Below, in pieces: positions 11,142 through 22,138 of a stretch of DNA of 64,000 nucleotides (positions within the stretch are counted from its first letter, which is position 1; each line of letters starts with the position of its first letter). A program made the position numbers and the translations under genes. Below the pieces are notes generated by a model. The model was not told the origin of the DNA, searched no databases, and was given only the letters and a program-made list of their open reading frames with translations. Origin of the DNA: Strigamia acuminata (Eukaryota; Arthropoda; Chilopoda; Geophilomorpha; Linotaeniidae); assembly GCA_949358305.1 (NCBI GenBank), contig OX442321.1, forward strand, positions 5,047,605 to 5,111,604, given 5' to 3'.

Positions 11142-13061
11142 TGTGACGGTGACGACCACAACTCCCATTTAACAATGGTACCGGGAAGAGATCGCGATAA
11201 ATAACAGTGAATACAATACGAGATAAATACAAGACAATTTATTGTTGGCAAACAATATGCAGTGAGCTAAATTATACATAAGACTAATGCCAACATTTGG
11301 CAAGTTAACTGACTATTAAACTATACAAAGCATAGGCCAATTGGTCCTAAAATAATATCATTACGTGTCTGGGATAAGGGAGCGGTTTCCCCATCGCTCG
11401 ACCTGGTTTACAGATGTCATCTAAGCCGGATGGCTGTGTCCTGGAGTCCGATATGGCTTCGCTGGTTTCCTTGGTTCGCTGTGTAAATTATCGCACGTCG
11501 ATAAATCGAATGATCTGAGCATTGCGGTTGACTTTGTCTGCACCGCCACAACTTTGGGAGGATATTGGTGTAAGTAAATGTATTCATTTACTTATCAATA
11601 TTCCGCTTATGAATTATATTTAATTCATATCGTTGTGAATTCTTATTTAGATATTTTTGTGGATAAGTTGTCATCAACTTATCAGTTACATTTGCGTCTT
11701 TGATGTAATCGTGATCGTAATTAAGTCTTCTGACTTGGTTAATCAACTTGTCGCCAAGTTAATATTTAGCTGTTATAAATAAAATGAAGATTAGGCTTCC
11801 CGTCGCAACACACAATTGCCGTCGAAAGAATATACGCCTTGCCATGCAGAACGGTATCAAGCGTCCCCGGCGTCGCAGCACGGTCGTCCATCGAGTGGTT
11901 GACGGTACCACGTACACAGGGGTCGATAGCTCGCGGCTCCGCACAGCAGTTTTATCTCTCGCGGTACTAATAATAGACCGACTGCTTTGGCATCGAATAC
12001 CATGAGAATCAGCTTGCCAAACACTTGGTGCTACTCGTGGTTACTGTAAAACAGACTGCTTTGGCACCATCAGGTGAAGGAACCGATTCTCAACAATACC
12101 GATGCTACTCGTGGTAACGGAATACGTTCATACCGAAAAAGACAACTTGGTCCTGTCCGGAGGATACTGAATTGCACAACGGCGGGTTCTCCTTCGGCGT
12201 CGCAACCGTAGACTGTAACATTTATGCAACATAATAATCCCAGCACTTCGACTTCAATTGCCGGCGGTGGCATGATTCTGTAGAATCATGCAACGGTTCT
12301 TTGCGAATAAATCAACAAAGAACCAAAAGGTTTTTTACGTGAACAACGAATCATACTTCTTAAGTAACAATACCAAACAGAAATAATCAAACAGAGCTGC
12401 GGAATGGCCGATTGTTTGGGTTTATATAACCTGACTGGATTTAAGGATTAATCCAGTCATCCAATTGGAACATGGGTTCCACGAATCCCTCCAATCCCGT
12501 ATCACCGGAAGTGGATACGGAGGAGCATTTATGCAAATTATGCTAATCCTTGTTACAACCGGAACTGGATACCCAGGACCGGAAATGGGTTCCACCAATC
12601 AGATTGATCGGTTGACCGATTGATCGCTAAACATTCTGTCCCGCAGAAATGGAAGTTACATTGTATTTAACAATGTCAGATACTTAATATATATTTATAT
12701 TAATATTTAACACAATTTATTCACTTGATTAAATATACGTTTATATTTAATCATGAGGTTTTCAAGTTCGTATTCGAATTTATCGCTAATTGCGATCGCG
12801 CCATCTAGTGGCAATATGGAGCATTGACAAATGCGGGTTTTAGCAGACGAATCTTCGTAATTATGCCGTGATACTTTAGTATCATGTGGAAATTAGTGTT
12901 TATTCTTAATAAACGAACATCTTTGTATTTGAAACATCATAAATGACTTTATTCTAGACATTTATCAGTTTTACACAGAATATTGTAAAAATACCATCAT
13001 ATTGGCGCAACAGCGCTTTCTTGATAGAAAATAGGCATTTATAGCCATTGTAAACCGTCAT
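11142..13061 (-). repeat. NA-1 5' LTR
   Basis: The second direct copy of the 1920-bp LTR, offset 7760 bp from the first. By eye I saw no difference from the left copy, and the small ORFs inside both give identical translations. It abuts the interrupted Gy-A pol on its right, with the target duplication at 13062-13066. The minus-strand TATA box is at 12421-12429. Confidence 0.93.
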
Positions 13062-16000
13062 AGTAGGCGGGAGAATAGCCACGACCTCTTGTGTCCGTGG
13101 TTCTAATACTGAAGGCAATTTCCCTTAAAAATTCATCCCATCGGTTGTGGATTGATGTAAAAATTGCAATGATATATTTTATATCTCTATTAAGGCGCTC
13201 CACCGGGTTGGCTTGTGGGTGGTAAGGCGACGTGAATTTCGGAGTCATTTTGTACTTTTTGCAAAATTCTTTGTAAAATGCTGCTTTAAATTGCGGGCCA
13301 TTGTCCGAAATAATTTTTTGTGCAAAGCCCCAATCCATTGATACGTCGTAAATGCAGTCTGCCACTAGCTGAGCTGTCGGTCCGTCCATTGGAAATAATA
13401 TCGGCCATCTTGTTGCAATGTCGATTACGACGAAGATGTAGTTATTGCCTTCTTTGGTCCGAGGTTTAGGTCCTGTTAAATCTGCACTTAGGCATTCGAA
13501 AGGAGCGTAGGGTCCAATGTTCGCTGACTCAGTTGTTGTCTTTTTTCTCGGCTTGCACGCCTGACATCTTGTGCAGTGTCGGATGAATCGTGACACATCT
13601 GCTTTCATGCTCTCCCAAGTGTAAATCTGCTTTATTCGATACATCGTTCTTGAAATTCCGCAGTGACTCGCCAAAGGGTGGCCGTGCATTAACCACAACA
13701 CTCGATGTTTCAGCGACTTTGGCACTACCACTTTCAATGCCCTGTTGCTATCATCAAATTCGTCCGTAATCGTGGGATGATATCTCATCAATAAACCTTC
13801 TTCTAGAATATGTTGCGATGCCCTTTTGCAAAACTTTCGACGCTGGAGTCTCGTTGTGATGTGAGGTGGGAACTGCTGAGTTTCCAAGTAATGACGTACT
13901 CGTTGACATTGTTTGTCAGCAATCTGATGATTGATAAAATCCTGTCTTGTTGGTGGGGTGCAATCCATTTGCTCTGTTACCTTGGCGACGAATGCACTGA
14001 TCATCTCATTCTTGGTATTTGGAAGATATTGCCACTCTTCCTCTTCTTCCTTCACTTCACTGTGAGCGTCTCCCGCGTTGTAAACATTGCACCAATGTGC
14101 GACGAACTGTTCGTCACTAGTGGGCGCTTCTTCTTGCACTGGCAGCTGATTCCAATTTTTAAATTTCCAGTGACGTGACTCTGTTGGGCAGTAGGAAGTG
14201 TCCCCGTCGGCTTCTCCACTGTCTTCATCATTTTCGGGTAAGTCCACTGGTGCTCTTGACATGGCGTCTGCAAGAACATTGGCTGGCCCTTTTATATACT
14301 GTATTTGAAAGTTATAAGACATGAGTTCCATCTGCCATCTTGCGAGTCTTCCTGCAGGTTCCTCAAGTCGCATTAACCATCGAAGGGCCTGGTGGTCCGT
14401 CTGGACTGTAAATGAAGTAAACTCCAAATATGCTCTAAATTTGCGTAGAGCCCAGATGACCGCCAAACACTCTAAGTCGGTGGCACTGTAATTATTTTCG
14501 GCTTGCTGCAGACTCCTGCTGATGTACACACATGGAACCTCCATCATCTGGCCATCAATTTCTTTCTCTTGCATTAATGCAGCTCCTAACCCCTTTTTGC
14601 TCGCATCCGTGTGGACAATCAGCGGCTTGTTAAGGTCGGGCAACATCATTGTCTTTGAGTCGGTCAGTAGAAGCTTTATTTGATCAAATGCAGTTTGGTG
14701 TTCTTCCTTCCACTCAAAATTTACTCCTTTCTTGAGCAATGGTCGCAGTGGCTCTGCAATGGTGGCTAAGTTCTTCAACAGCCGGTGGAAGAAATTGACC
14801 ATTCCCAAGAAGCGTTGGAGTTCAATCAGATTTGTTGGCGGCGGAAATTCCGCGATGGCGCTGACTTTCTTTGGGTCGGCTGCCACTCCTTCTACTCCCA
14901 AACTAAAGCCAAGAAATTTTAGCTGCTTTCTACAAAACTTTGATTTCTCCGGATTTACATGCAAGTTTGCTTTTTCTAACTTCTTCAGCACTGAATTCAG
15001 ATGTTTCATGTGCTGTTCGTATGTCTGTGAAACTATGACGATGTCATCTAAGTAAGCCCATGCGTAACTATGGAATGCATCTCCTAAAACTTTCTCAATT
15101 AAGCGTTGAAATGTAGTAGGCGCATTTACCAATCCAAATGGCATTACATTAAACATCAATCTCCCAATGGGACTCCAGAAGGCTGTCTTTGGCCGATCCT
15201 CTGGCCGTAGTTCGATTTGCCAGTAGCCTTTGGTCAAATCGATTGTGGAAACCCATTGGAATTCGCCAAGTTCTCGTAGTATTTCTGTTATCGTCGGCAT
15301 TTGTGGTGGGTCATAGCGGGTGTGCTCATTAATTGGCCTGTAATCGATACAGAGTCTTGGGTCTGACCCTGCTTTCGACACTAGCACAATCCTTGCTGCA
15401 TAATCTCCCTCTGCCTCCGACACGTAGCCTTTGTCTTTTAATTCTTGACACATTTGTCGCAAAATTTCCCTCTTCTGCGGATTCCAGCTTCGAAAGGGCA
15501 CTCTAATTGGTCTTTCTGTGTCCAACTCGATGGAATGCTGCAGAATGTGCGTTCTGCCGGGCGTTTTTGTCAGAATTTTCTCATATCTTTTTAGCACTGT
15601 TTCCAATTGCGCGGCTTCATTCAATTGAAGCTTCGCTTCTTCGACTAAATTCGACACTCCATTTCCTACTTTAAGTCGAGCTTGAAATGCTGCAAAATTT
15701 GAGTCTTTCTTGAATGTGCGATAAGTTGATTCAGCATGTTCTTTTTTCTTTTCTAGTCGATCTAGCACTTCTTGTGGAACATATTCGCATGGAATTTTAA
15801 AATTGGTGACAAAGTTCCATTTCCCTGTGACGGGGTTCGGTTGTACTCCCATTTGTTTCATGATGTCGTTGCCCATTAATACAAATTTTACTTCATGGGG
15901 CAGCACCAGAAATGAATGAATCATTGCCCCATGCGACCATCGAAAAGGTATTCGTATTGAACCCAGGGGTTGCACCTTCTTATCTGCGGTGTTTATTGCC

Positions 16001-16680
16001 ATGTTGGGTCTTACTTTAGTAACAAACTTCTCCATTCCCAATGCTCGCACTACAGGCAATGAGATGCAGCTCCGATTCGCACCTGAATCCAAATTGGTCA
16101 TTACACTCCCGTGTTCCGTCACAATCTCCATTGTCGTCATATTTTCCAAAATTTCGTCTTCAGGTATTATGACCTTAAAAACTCTTACTCTTTGTGGTAT
16201 TGACGGAAGTTTGGTCATTTCTTCAATACATGCGTCTACATCTGTCCACGTGCATGGTGCTTCCATCACGTGAGCTTCGATAGTTGGCTCATTTTCAAAA
16301 TTTTCCTTTACTTTCGACCAAAACACTAAAGCTTCATTTTCTTCTACTAGTTTTACTTCTTTTAACACTTCGTAAACTTTCTCTTTAAAAAATGATTCAC
16401 CAGCGTTTATTGCTTCTTTAATTTTTGTCAAAAGTGATAACTCTGTCGGTGGAAACTGTATTCCGACAATTTGACCTTTCTTCATTGTATAAATGATTTC
16501 GCCTTTCTTTCTCATAGTTCCAATGGCTTCTGGCGGGGTTAAAACCAATTTTAGTGGGGCTACGCTAAATGGGGCGACACATATTTCTTCCATCCGACAT
16601 TCCTCTGTTATGGCCAGTTCCGAAATTTTTTCTGGCGCGAGTTCCTCTGGCCGTGCAGGAATCGCGCTTACATGTTTTTT
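13062..16680 (-). pseudogene. pol: Gy-A pol, N-terminal part: protease, RT, RNase H, integrase core
   Basis: Read in the -1 frame relative to gag, entered at the slippery site 16674-16680. Counting from the ATG at 16791, the order is aspartic protease (LDSGANRS, about residue 235), reverse transcriptase with YLDD (about 580), RNase H (TDASKKGLGAA, about 735), a zinc HHCC domain (HGHPLASHCG to CTRCQAC) and the integrase catalytic core. The core shows the D, D and E residues in SADLTGP, ISDNGPQF and NPVERLNRD. This is Ty3/gypsy domain order. The frame is then broken by NA-1 just after SPAY; a few further codons are read inside the LTR. No other lesion is visible, so it was probably functional until NA-1 inserted. 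Confidence 0.93.
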
Positions 16681-19600
16681 AGGCATTCCGTCAATGTACG
16701 AATTGCCTTGCGCATCTCCTCTTTGGATACTGGCTTGGGCGGCTGCGTGCATTGTCTCGCCCAATGTCCTATTTGACCACAGTTGTGGCAAGGTGAAGTT
16801 TCGGGCGTTAATTTGACACGTGGAGTTGCTTCAGGCATCTCTTCCGCCTTTCCAGTGTCAACTTTGACCGGTTGCTTATCTTCCTCGGTGGGTTTAGCTG
16901 GCTCAGGCGGCATTGACGTCACCATTTCTTGCGGTGTCTTTCTTATGTCCACCCTAGCGGCTTTCTTTGTTGGCGTTATCGTGTCTGGTACAGATTTTGG
17001 TTGAGTGGGCGGTTGATACTTCGGCGCCGTTACATTACTTTTTGTAAAGAATGCTTGAGCTGCTTCTATCAAGTCGTCCACATCCTGTCGCGTTGGCAAG
17101 TTCATCTGATATAAAGTGTGTCCAGTTGGTTCACCGTTGTCGTCCACGTCATGCACCCATTTTGCTGATGGTGTCATCGGAACTCTGGGTGGTGGGTGTG
17201 GTGAAGCTCCCGAACCTCTTGCCGTTATTACTTTAGTTTCCTTTTGATTGGCCTGAAATCTTGAGCGAGGCTGCATCATTTTGGAGTTTGCTCTGGTGAA
17301 TTCCAGTTGCTGTTGTAAGAAGTCCTTTCGCGCTTCTTGTTCCATAAATGGCAGATATTTTAAAAATGTTTCATCAATCAATTCTTGATTATCTCTAAGG
17401 AATTCTGCTAACTTCTTGAATGAACTTTCCACTGGTACGTGTGTGGTTAAAAGAACACTTTTAGAATACTCTGTTAGTCCTTTTCGAAACTGTCTGTCTA
17501 TTGTCGAATCACTCTGATGATCGGGCAAACGTTTCACTAACTCCTCAGTTCTCTTTAAAAATTCTCTAATGTCTTCACCTGGCATTTGGTGCAGATCGTC
17601 CCAATATTTCATTAAAGTCTCTCCAGACTCGCCATATTCTTTGATGAATCCTGCTGCAAATTTATCCCAATTTGTAAATCTACTTTCGCAAAACCAATCT
17701 GCTGCTCCTCCCGTTAATGCCTTTGGAATTATTCTCTCCAATGCATCTTGTGGATCGGCTCCATGGCTCCTTGCCAATCTTAGAATTTCATCCAGAAATT
17801 GTGTTCCTGCCAACCAACTGCCGTCAAACAAATCTGGATTTATTCTATCCCACTTAATTTCACTTGCTCGCACTATGCGATGTACCCAATTGACTGCGCA
17901 ATATTTTCTAATTTTCTTCTGCAAAGCTGCTTCCATTGCCTTTTGTCTTGCAGACTTCCCTGTCAACCCTTCTTGAATCTTGTCTGAAATAAATTTTTCT
18001 AGCCATTCTCTCCCCAACTGTGCATCTTGATCGTCGTCATGCATTGATCCGCCTTGTCTCGATCTTGACCGACTGTGACTCTCCCTTGAGCCTCTACTTC
18101 TGTCTCTTGACCTGCTTCGATCGTGGCTCGAGTGATTCCTGTCCTGTCGATCACGATAAGAACCTCCCGGTGGTGGACCTCTGTCCCGACCTTGATCATG
18201 CTGTTGACGTGAGTTTCGTCCTTGGTAGTTCTGTTCGTTTTCTCTGTAAGAACCCCACTCGCTTCGACTTTGGTCGTAATTTTGACGAGAATTTTCTCCA
18301 TTTCTGCCTCTTTCAAAAGGTTGACCCGTCCTAATATGTTTACGAGGTTCTCTTTCGCGCTCTGGCGAATAATCACTTTCTTCGTGAAATTGTGCACCTC
18401 TTCCAGCTCTATGCTCGGGTGAATACTTCCTTTTTTCACGATTCTCAGCTGACTGTGCAGTGAAAGTAATTCCTCGTCCTCCACTTGTGTTATCTAGGTT
18501 CATTTTCCCTTCTCTGTTCGCATCAAGTTGATCTTTTAATAATTCTTTGCTCAGGTTTTTTGGATAATCGCTTTTGTAATCCGTTCCTTCTGTTTCAGAC
18601 CAATTTCCTTGTCTTGACTGATTTTCCGGATTGCATTTATCTTTTCCTGGTGTGTTATATTTCTGATTTCGTTGATCAATAACATTCAGCAAATCTTTAT
18701 TTCTCGTGGGTGAAGCTGTTAATTTTTTGTCGTCTGGTGGAATTATTCCACTCACTTTCCCCCTTTTGATTGGAGCTGACGAGTCTTCAATCACAAATTC
18801 TGTAGGAACTTCTTGTTGCGACTGAGAATACTGTACTTGCGCCAAATATTTCATTTCTAGTAAAGCTTGCTTCGCTCTCTCTGCCTCTTCTTGAGCTTCG
18901 AGGGTCGTTCTACGCAAATAATCATTCTCATCTTGCACGGCTGTTTCCAATTTTGCCCTTTCTGCTTGGACACGCTTACGTTCTGTTTCTACACGTACTC
19001 GTTCAACTTCTATTTTCTTTCTTTCTTCCAGAAGGTTTTCGTCCATTTTTCGCATAGCTTCCCTATGGCGCAAATCATCATCTTCCATCCTTTTCTTATC
19101 TAATAGCACTTGTCTCGTCATTTCTCTTTGCACATCCGCAAGTCGAGTTTTCCCGATATCCATTTGTTTCGTGATTTCGTTTTGTGCATCCGCAAGTCGA
19201 GCCTTTTCGACGGCCATCTGTTCCTGCACGTCTTTTAGCTGTTTTTCTAATGCTAATTTGAGTTGTTCACGATCTTTACGATGTTTTCTCGCATGACGAT
19301 CTTCCATGTGATACTGCTTTATCAGCTGATCTTCTTGCAACCGTAATCCGTGAAATTCTTTCGTTCTCCTCTCAGCATCTTCTACTGCTGCCGTTGCATC
19401 TGCTTGTGTTAGCGGTACGCCTTCTTCATATCTTCGTGCTGTATCGTCAACTGCATCTTGTGTCTCATTAAACAATTGCTGCATCCGAAATCTAACTTCA
19501 CGTAATAGTTCACGTGTTGGTGACGTTGTCCCCGACGTGGAAATGCTTCTACTGGACGTTGGCGTCGCACGTCGACTTTCCAGTTCCTTCACACGTTTTC

Positions 19601-19967
19601 TTGTCGCCCTGACCATTGCCAATAACTCTTCCTTTGACCATTTATCATACGGCTTACTGTCTTTGGACTTCACACTACTTGCTCGTGAATGTGTTGGAGT
19701 CACGTTATCTTCTTGCCGAAATTCAGTGGTTTTGGTAGGTGTCAGCGCAACATCTTTTTGAGTTTCTCCCGTCTGCATATCTTGCGTTAGTAAATTTGGC
19801 GACTGTTGTCCGCCCTCTGCGTGTCCATGTTCAGACTCAGTGGACGGTGTACGAGAGGGCATGAAAAAACATTCAGCGCCGTCCGCACCTGTCGCTCTTC
19901 CTCGCGTCTTTGCACGACGTGAAGTACTCGCACCTCGTTGACGTGTTCTGTCTTTCTTCGGTGGCAT
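16668..19967 (-). CDS. gag: Gy-A Gag
   Basis: 1099 residues with the ATG at 19967, about 105 nt after the primer site. In order: a charged N-terminus, a long K/E/R-rich coiled-coil region (about 190-400), an Arg/Ser-rich stretch with many RDRSR and SRSRS repeats (about 560-690), a retrotransposon capsid-type domain (about 700-880, with ADWF and RTEELVKRLP) and one zinc knuckle CHNCGQIGHWARQC (about 1060-1073). This is very large for a gypsy Gag, mainly because of the coiled-coil and RS segments before capsid. It ends at 16668, directly after an A AAA AAC heptamer, and overlaps pol in the -1 frame. RS-like tracts are known in nuclear RNA-binding proteins; a nuclear or RNA role here is inference. 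Confidence 0.92.
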   Translation of the reverse strand: MPPKKDRTRQRGASTSRRAKTRGRATGADGAECFFMPSRTPSTESEHGHAEGGQQSPNLLTQDMQTGETQKDVALTPTKTTEFRQEDNVTPTHSRASSVKSKDSKPYDKWSKEELLAMVRATRKRVKELESRRATPTSSRSISTSGTTSPTRELLREVRFRMQQLFNETQDAVDDTARRYEEGVPLTQADATAAVEDAERRTKEFHGLRLQEDQLIKQYHMEDRHARKHRKDREQLKLALEKQLKDVQEQMAVEKARLADAQNEITKQMDIGKTRLADVQREMTRQVLLDKKRMEDDDLRHREAMRKMDENLLEERKKIEVERVRVETERKRVQAERAKLETAVQDENDYLRRTTLEAQEEAERAKQALLEMKYLAQVQYSQSQQEVPTEFVIEDSSAPIKRGKVSGIIPPDDKKLTASPTRNKDLLNVIDQRNQKYNTPGKDKCNPENQSRQGNWSETEGTDYKSDYPKNLSKELLKDQLDANREGKMNLDNTSGGRGITFTAQSAENREKRKYSPEHRAGRGAQFHEESDYSPEREREPRKHIRTGQPFERGRNGENSRQNYDQSRSEWGSYRENEQNYQGRNSRQQHDQGRDRGPPPGGSYRDRQDRNHSSHDRSRSRDRSRGSRESHSRSRSRQGGSMHDDDQDAQLGREWLEKFISDKIQEGLTGKSARQKAMEAALQKKIRKYCAVNWVHRIVRASEIKWDRINPDLFDGSWLAGTQFLDEILRLARSHGADPQDALERIIPKALTGGAADWFCESRFTNWDKFAAGFIKEYGESGETLMKYWDDLHQMPGEDIREFLKRTEELVKRLPDHQSDSTIDRQFRKGLTEYSKSVLLTTHVPVESSFKKLAEFLRDNQELIDETFLKYLPFMEQEARKDFLQQQLEFTRANSKMMQPRSRFQANQKETKVITARGSGASPHPPPRVPMTPSAKWVHDVDDNGEPTGHTLYQMNLPTRQDVDDLIEAAQAFFTKSNVTAPKYQPPTQPKSVPDTITPTKKAARVDIRKTPQEMVTSMPPEPAKPTEEDKQPVKVDTGKAEEMPEATPRVKLTPETSPCHNCGQIGHWARQCTQPPKPVSKEEMRKAIRTLTECLKNM
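16674..16680 (-). promoter_or_regulatory. -1 ribosomal frameshift heptamer between Gy-A gag and pol
   Basis: On the minus strand A AAA AAC in gag phase, followed by ATG and the gag stop TAA. This fits the X XXY YYZ rule for -1 frameshifting, and pol is open in exactly that frame from here. The same heptamer occurs at the same place in Gy-C (31218-31224). Confidence 0.85.
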
Positions 19968-20071
19968 TGTTAGTCAAGAAAATGACAGAGAAGAAAGAAA
20001 CAGACTTTTAATGCTAAAATAATAAAAGATGGAGGTCCCTCAGTTAATTCAAAACTTTTTAAGGTTCAAAT

Positions 20072-20089
20072 CTAAAGGCCAGGCCCCCA
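20072..20089 (-). promoter_or_regulatory. Candidate primer-binding site of Gy-A
   Basis: On the minus strand TGGGGGCCTGGCCTTTAG, two bases after the LTR terminal ACA. The position and the starting TGG fit a primer site. I do not recognise the tRNA with confidence. Confidence 0.55.
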
Positions 20090-20091
20090 AG

Positions 20092-21539
20092 TGTTGTGAT
20101 CTCAAATGTCACCTTTGCAAATGAGATGCAACGGGTTGCCACGACGGGTCTTATCAAAACCTGAATATTCTTCTAATATTCTAAACAGATAACTTCACAA
20201 ATGAGGAGAAATATTAATGTTTAAATTAATACTCCTTCTCAGACTAAACTCACTAAAATTGACTTCTTAAATCTGGTTTGGCTAATAAAATACACTTTCT
20301 TTACTTAAAATGACTATTTCTGTTTATTCCGGGTGCAAATTGGGTTAATCATACAAATAATGTTAAATTAAACAATACTACTTAAAATAATCCAAATTGT
20401 TAGTAATAATGGAAAATACGGAAACAATCTCCTTCCACGGCGTGGCTGGCTTGTCGACGTCGCGCTTCTCCTTATTATTACGAATGGCGTCAAATAACAC
20501 TCGCAAAGGCGAGAATAGTGCCGGGAAATCCGGAAAGGACGTGCTTTCGCACTATTCAACACTACTCACGCTTCTGCAAACTCCTCCTCGACGGTCAGTG
20601 GTTCGGGTAATTTCTCGGGCTTGAGAAATTCCTTGGCGGCTGGTCGTCGTGGTTCGTCTCGGGCGGCGTCTCGCAATTCGGGTCCCGTGGTGGTTCCGTA
20701 AGTCGCGGCGATGTCGTCCGTCTCTCGTGCGTCTCACACAGTGAATCTCGTACAAGTACTTGATTCCTTCTTGATTAAACGCTCAAGGAGGCGCCCGCTT
20801 GTTAAAGTCCAAGGCTAAGACTCCCTTGCTCTGAGTGCAAAGATAAACTCCCAAATTGTTACACACAATTTGGCTTCAAAACTCCACTGAAATCTCAGCT
20901 CAAACTGGCTGTTTGAGCAAGATAAATCTAGCTATTGAATCCCAAATAGCAAGACAAAATCTAGCCAAAGAATCCCTTTTGGCAAGATGACACCTAGCTG
21001 CTTAACCCTATCAGCAAGGTGAATCCAAATTCCTTTGGTGCAGGATAATCACAATCATATTATTACTGGGTTTGTAGAAACACTGGAGCAAAATATGACA
21101 TGACTGGTACTGGTGAAAAGGAGACTTGAACTGAAGTTGTGAGAGCAATTTTTCCCAGAACTCCTAGGTGAATTGCACCACAACTCCTTATACGAATTTA
21201 GATTGCGCCATAACCCTTTATCCGGGAGCAGGATGCACATCCTGTGCACCATCCAGGGCTGGTTGCTGTGGTGATTTTGCATCACCTGTTCTCCTTGCTC
21301 AATGTGGTGCAATGTCAAGTATGAGTGAGAGAATAAAGAAATTAGTCTTTTTTATATAAGAAATAAAACATCAAAATATTTATTCTTTTAGATACAGCAT
21401 AATGATATTTGGAAAAACGTGATGATTGCTCTGGAATTCTCAATTTTCTCTGTCCAATAAATATTAAAACACAATTGAATATATATAAAACACTTGAAAA
21501 ACTCTTTTCTAACCCCTAGTGACCATCCTGGCCACTACA
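20092..21539 (-). repeat. Gy-A 5' LTR
   Basis: About 1448 bp, bounded by TGTTGTGATCTC on the plus strand and, inverted at the other end, TGTAGTGG. The left boundary is set by the adjacent primer site and the right one by the return of BTB flank homology at 21540. The Gy-B LTR starts with a similar TGTGGTGATCTC. The other LTR lies outside the window, so no copy comparison is possible. No genuine gene is seen inside. Confidence 0.7.
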
Positions 21540-21827
21540 AATTGTACTGCTTGATGCACAGAGTAAAATATTAAAAAATGATAAACCGGATACTGGTATT
21601 TTTAAAAAATTCCTAACCAGCAGCGCCAGCTTGCGGAAGAATTCAAAACCATTTCAGCTGATACAAGACCCACGTGTTCGTGACTCAAGTGCCCAAAAAT
21701 TAAAAGCAGGACACTACTGATTGAGTCGCGTCAATTTTCAAACGTATGTATAGCTGCGTAAACAATAATGTAAACAATAATCATTAATAACGATAATACT
21801 TTCTCTTTTACAGAAAAAATTGTACAA
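21540..21827 (+). promoter_or_regulatory. BTB-1 upstream region with a 5' UTR intron
   Basis: This block is shared with BTB-2 and BTB-4: it starts at AATTGTACTGC and includes ATAAACCGGATACTGG and GACCCACGTGTTCGTGACTC. It ends in a 70-bp intron (21744-21813) with donor GTATGT and acceptor CTCTTTTACAG, 14 nt before the ATG. The conserved intron position indicates that the copies arose by DNA duplication rather than retroposition. Confidence 0.6.
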
Positions 21828-21938
21828 ATGGCCGAACACCACAAACATGTGCGACTACTTTTACTAAAGTTTGAAGAATTCCGTCAAAACCAAACGTCTA
21901 CTGACATCGTCATGGAGTGCGAAGGAGGCCTTGTCCAC

Positions 21939-22138
21939 NNNNNNNNNNNNNNNNNNNNNNNNNNNNNNNNNNNNNNNNNNNNNNNNNNNNNNNNNNNNNN
22001 NNNNNNNNNNNNNNNNNNNNNNNNNNNNNNNNNNNNNNNNNNNNNNNNNNNNNNNNNNNNNNNNNNNNNNNNNNNNNNNNNNNNNNNNNNNNNNNNNNNN
22101 NNNNNNNNNNNNNNNNNNNNNNNNNNNNNNNNNNNNNN
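21939..22138. other. Assembly gap (200 N)
   Basis: Exactly 200 unknown bases, a conventional placeholder length. The gap hides the junction between BTB-1 and the inserted element, together with the first 100 or so bases of the LTR. Because both ends of a repeated element are involved, a whole internal region may have collapsed here. Confidence 0.99.

Larger units (their letters stand above)
3382..13061 (-). mobile_element. NA-1: complete non-autonomous LTR retrotransposon nested in Gy-A pol
   Basis: Two direct repeats of 1920 bp (3382-5301 and 11142-13061) flank a 5.8-kb interior. The target duplication AGTAG lies at 3377-3381 and 13062-13066. Read on the minus strand, the 5' LTR is the right copy. 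It is followed after CG by a 19-nt primer site matching the 3' end of tRNA-Gln, and a polypurine tract (AAGGGGGATGT) at 5302-5312 precedes the left LTR. The interior encodes only two small gag-N-like ORFs, with no capsid, zinc knuckle, protease, RT or integrase. The rest is an AT-rich leader with hairpins and tandem repeats. It resembles a large retrotransposon derivative that depends on a partner. Gy-C is the visible candidate because it shares LTR modules, primer type and the gag N-terminal motif. Confidence 0.92.
1..21539 (-). mobile_element. Gy-A: Ty3/gypsy LTR retrotransposon with a third gene (3' end off the window)
   Basis: A minus-strand element read from right to left: 5' LTR (20092-21539), primer site, gag, pol in the -1 frame, then a spliced ORF3 that leaves the window at position 1. 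Its 3' LTR is therefore not visible. The right boundary is fixed because homology to the upstream flank of BTB-4 resumes at 21540, immediately after the LTR terminal CA. The element is split inside the integrase/pol C-terminal region by NA-1 (3382-13061). Gag and the visible pol parts have no other stop or frameshift, so the NA-1 insertion appears to be the main inactivating event. It is closest in this window to Gy-B at the right edge. Confidence 0.9.

Noticed and set aside
20397-20755. ORFs on both strands around 20400-20750
   Set aside because: They lie within the Gy-A LTR and are short and overlapping, with no homology.
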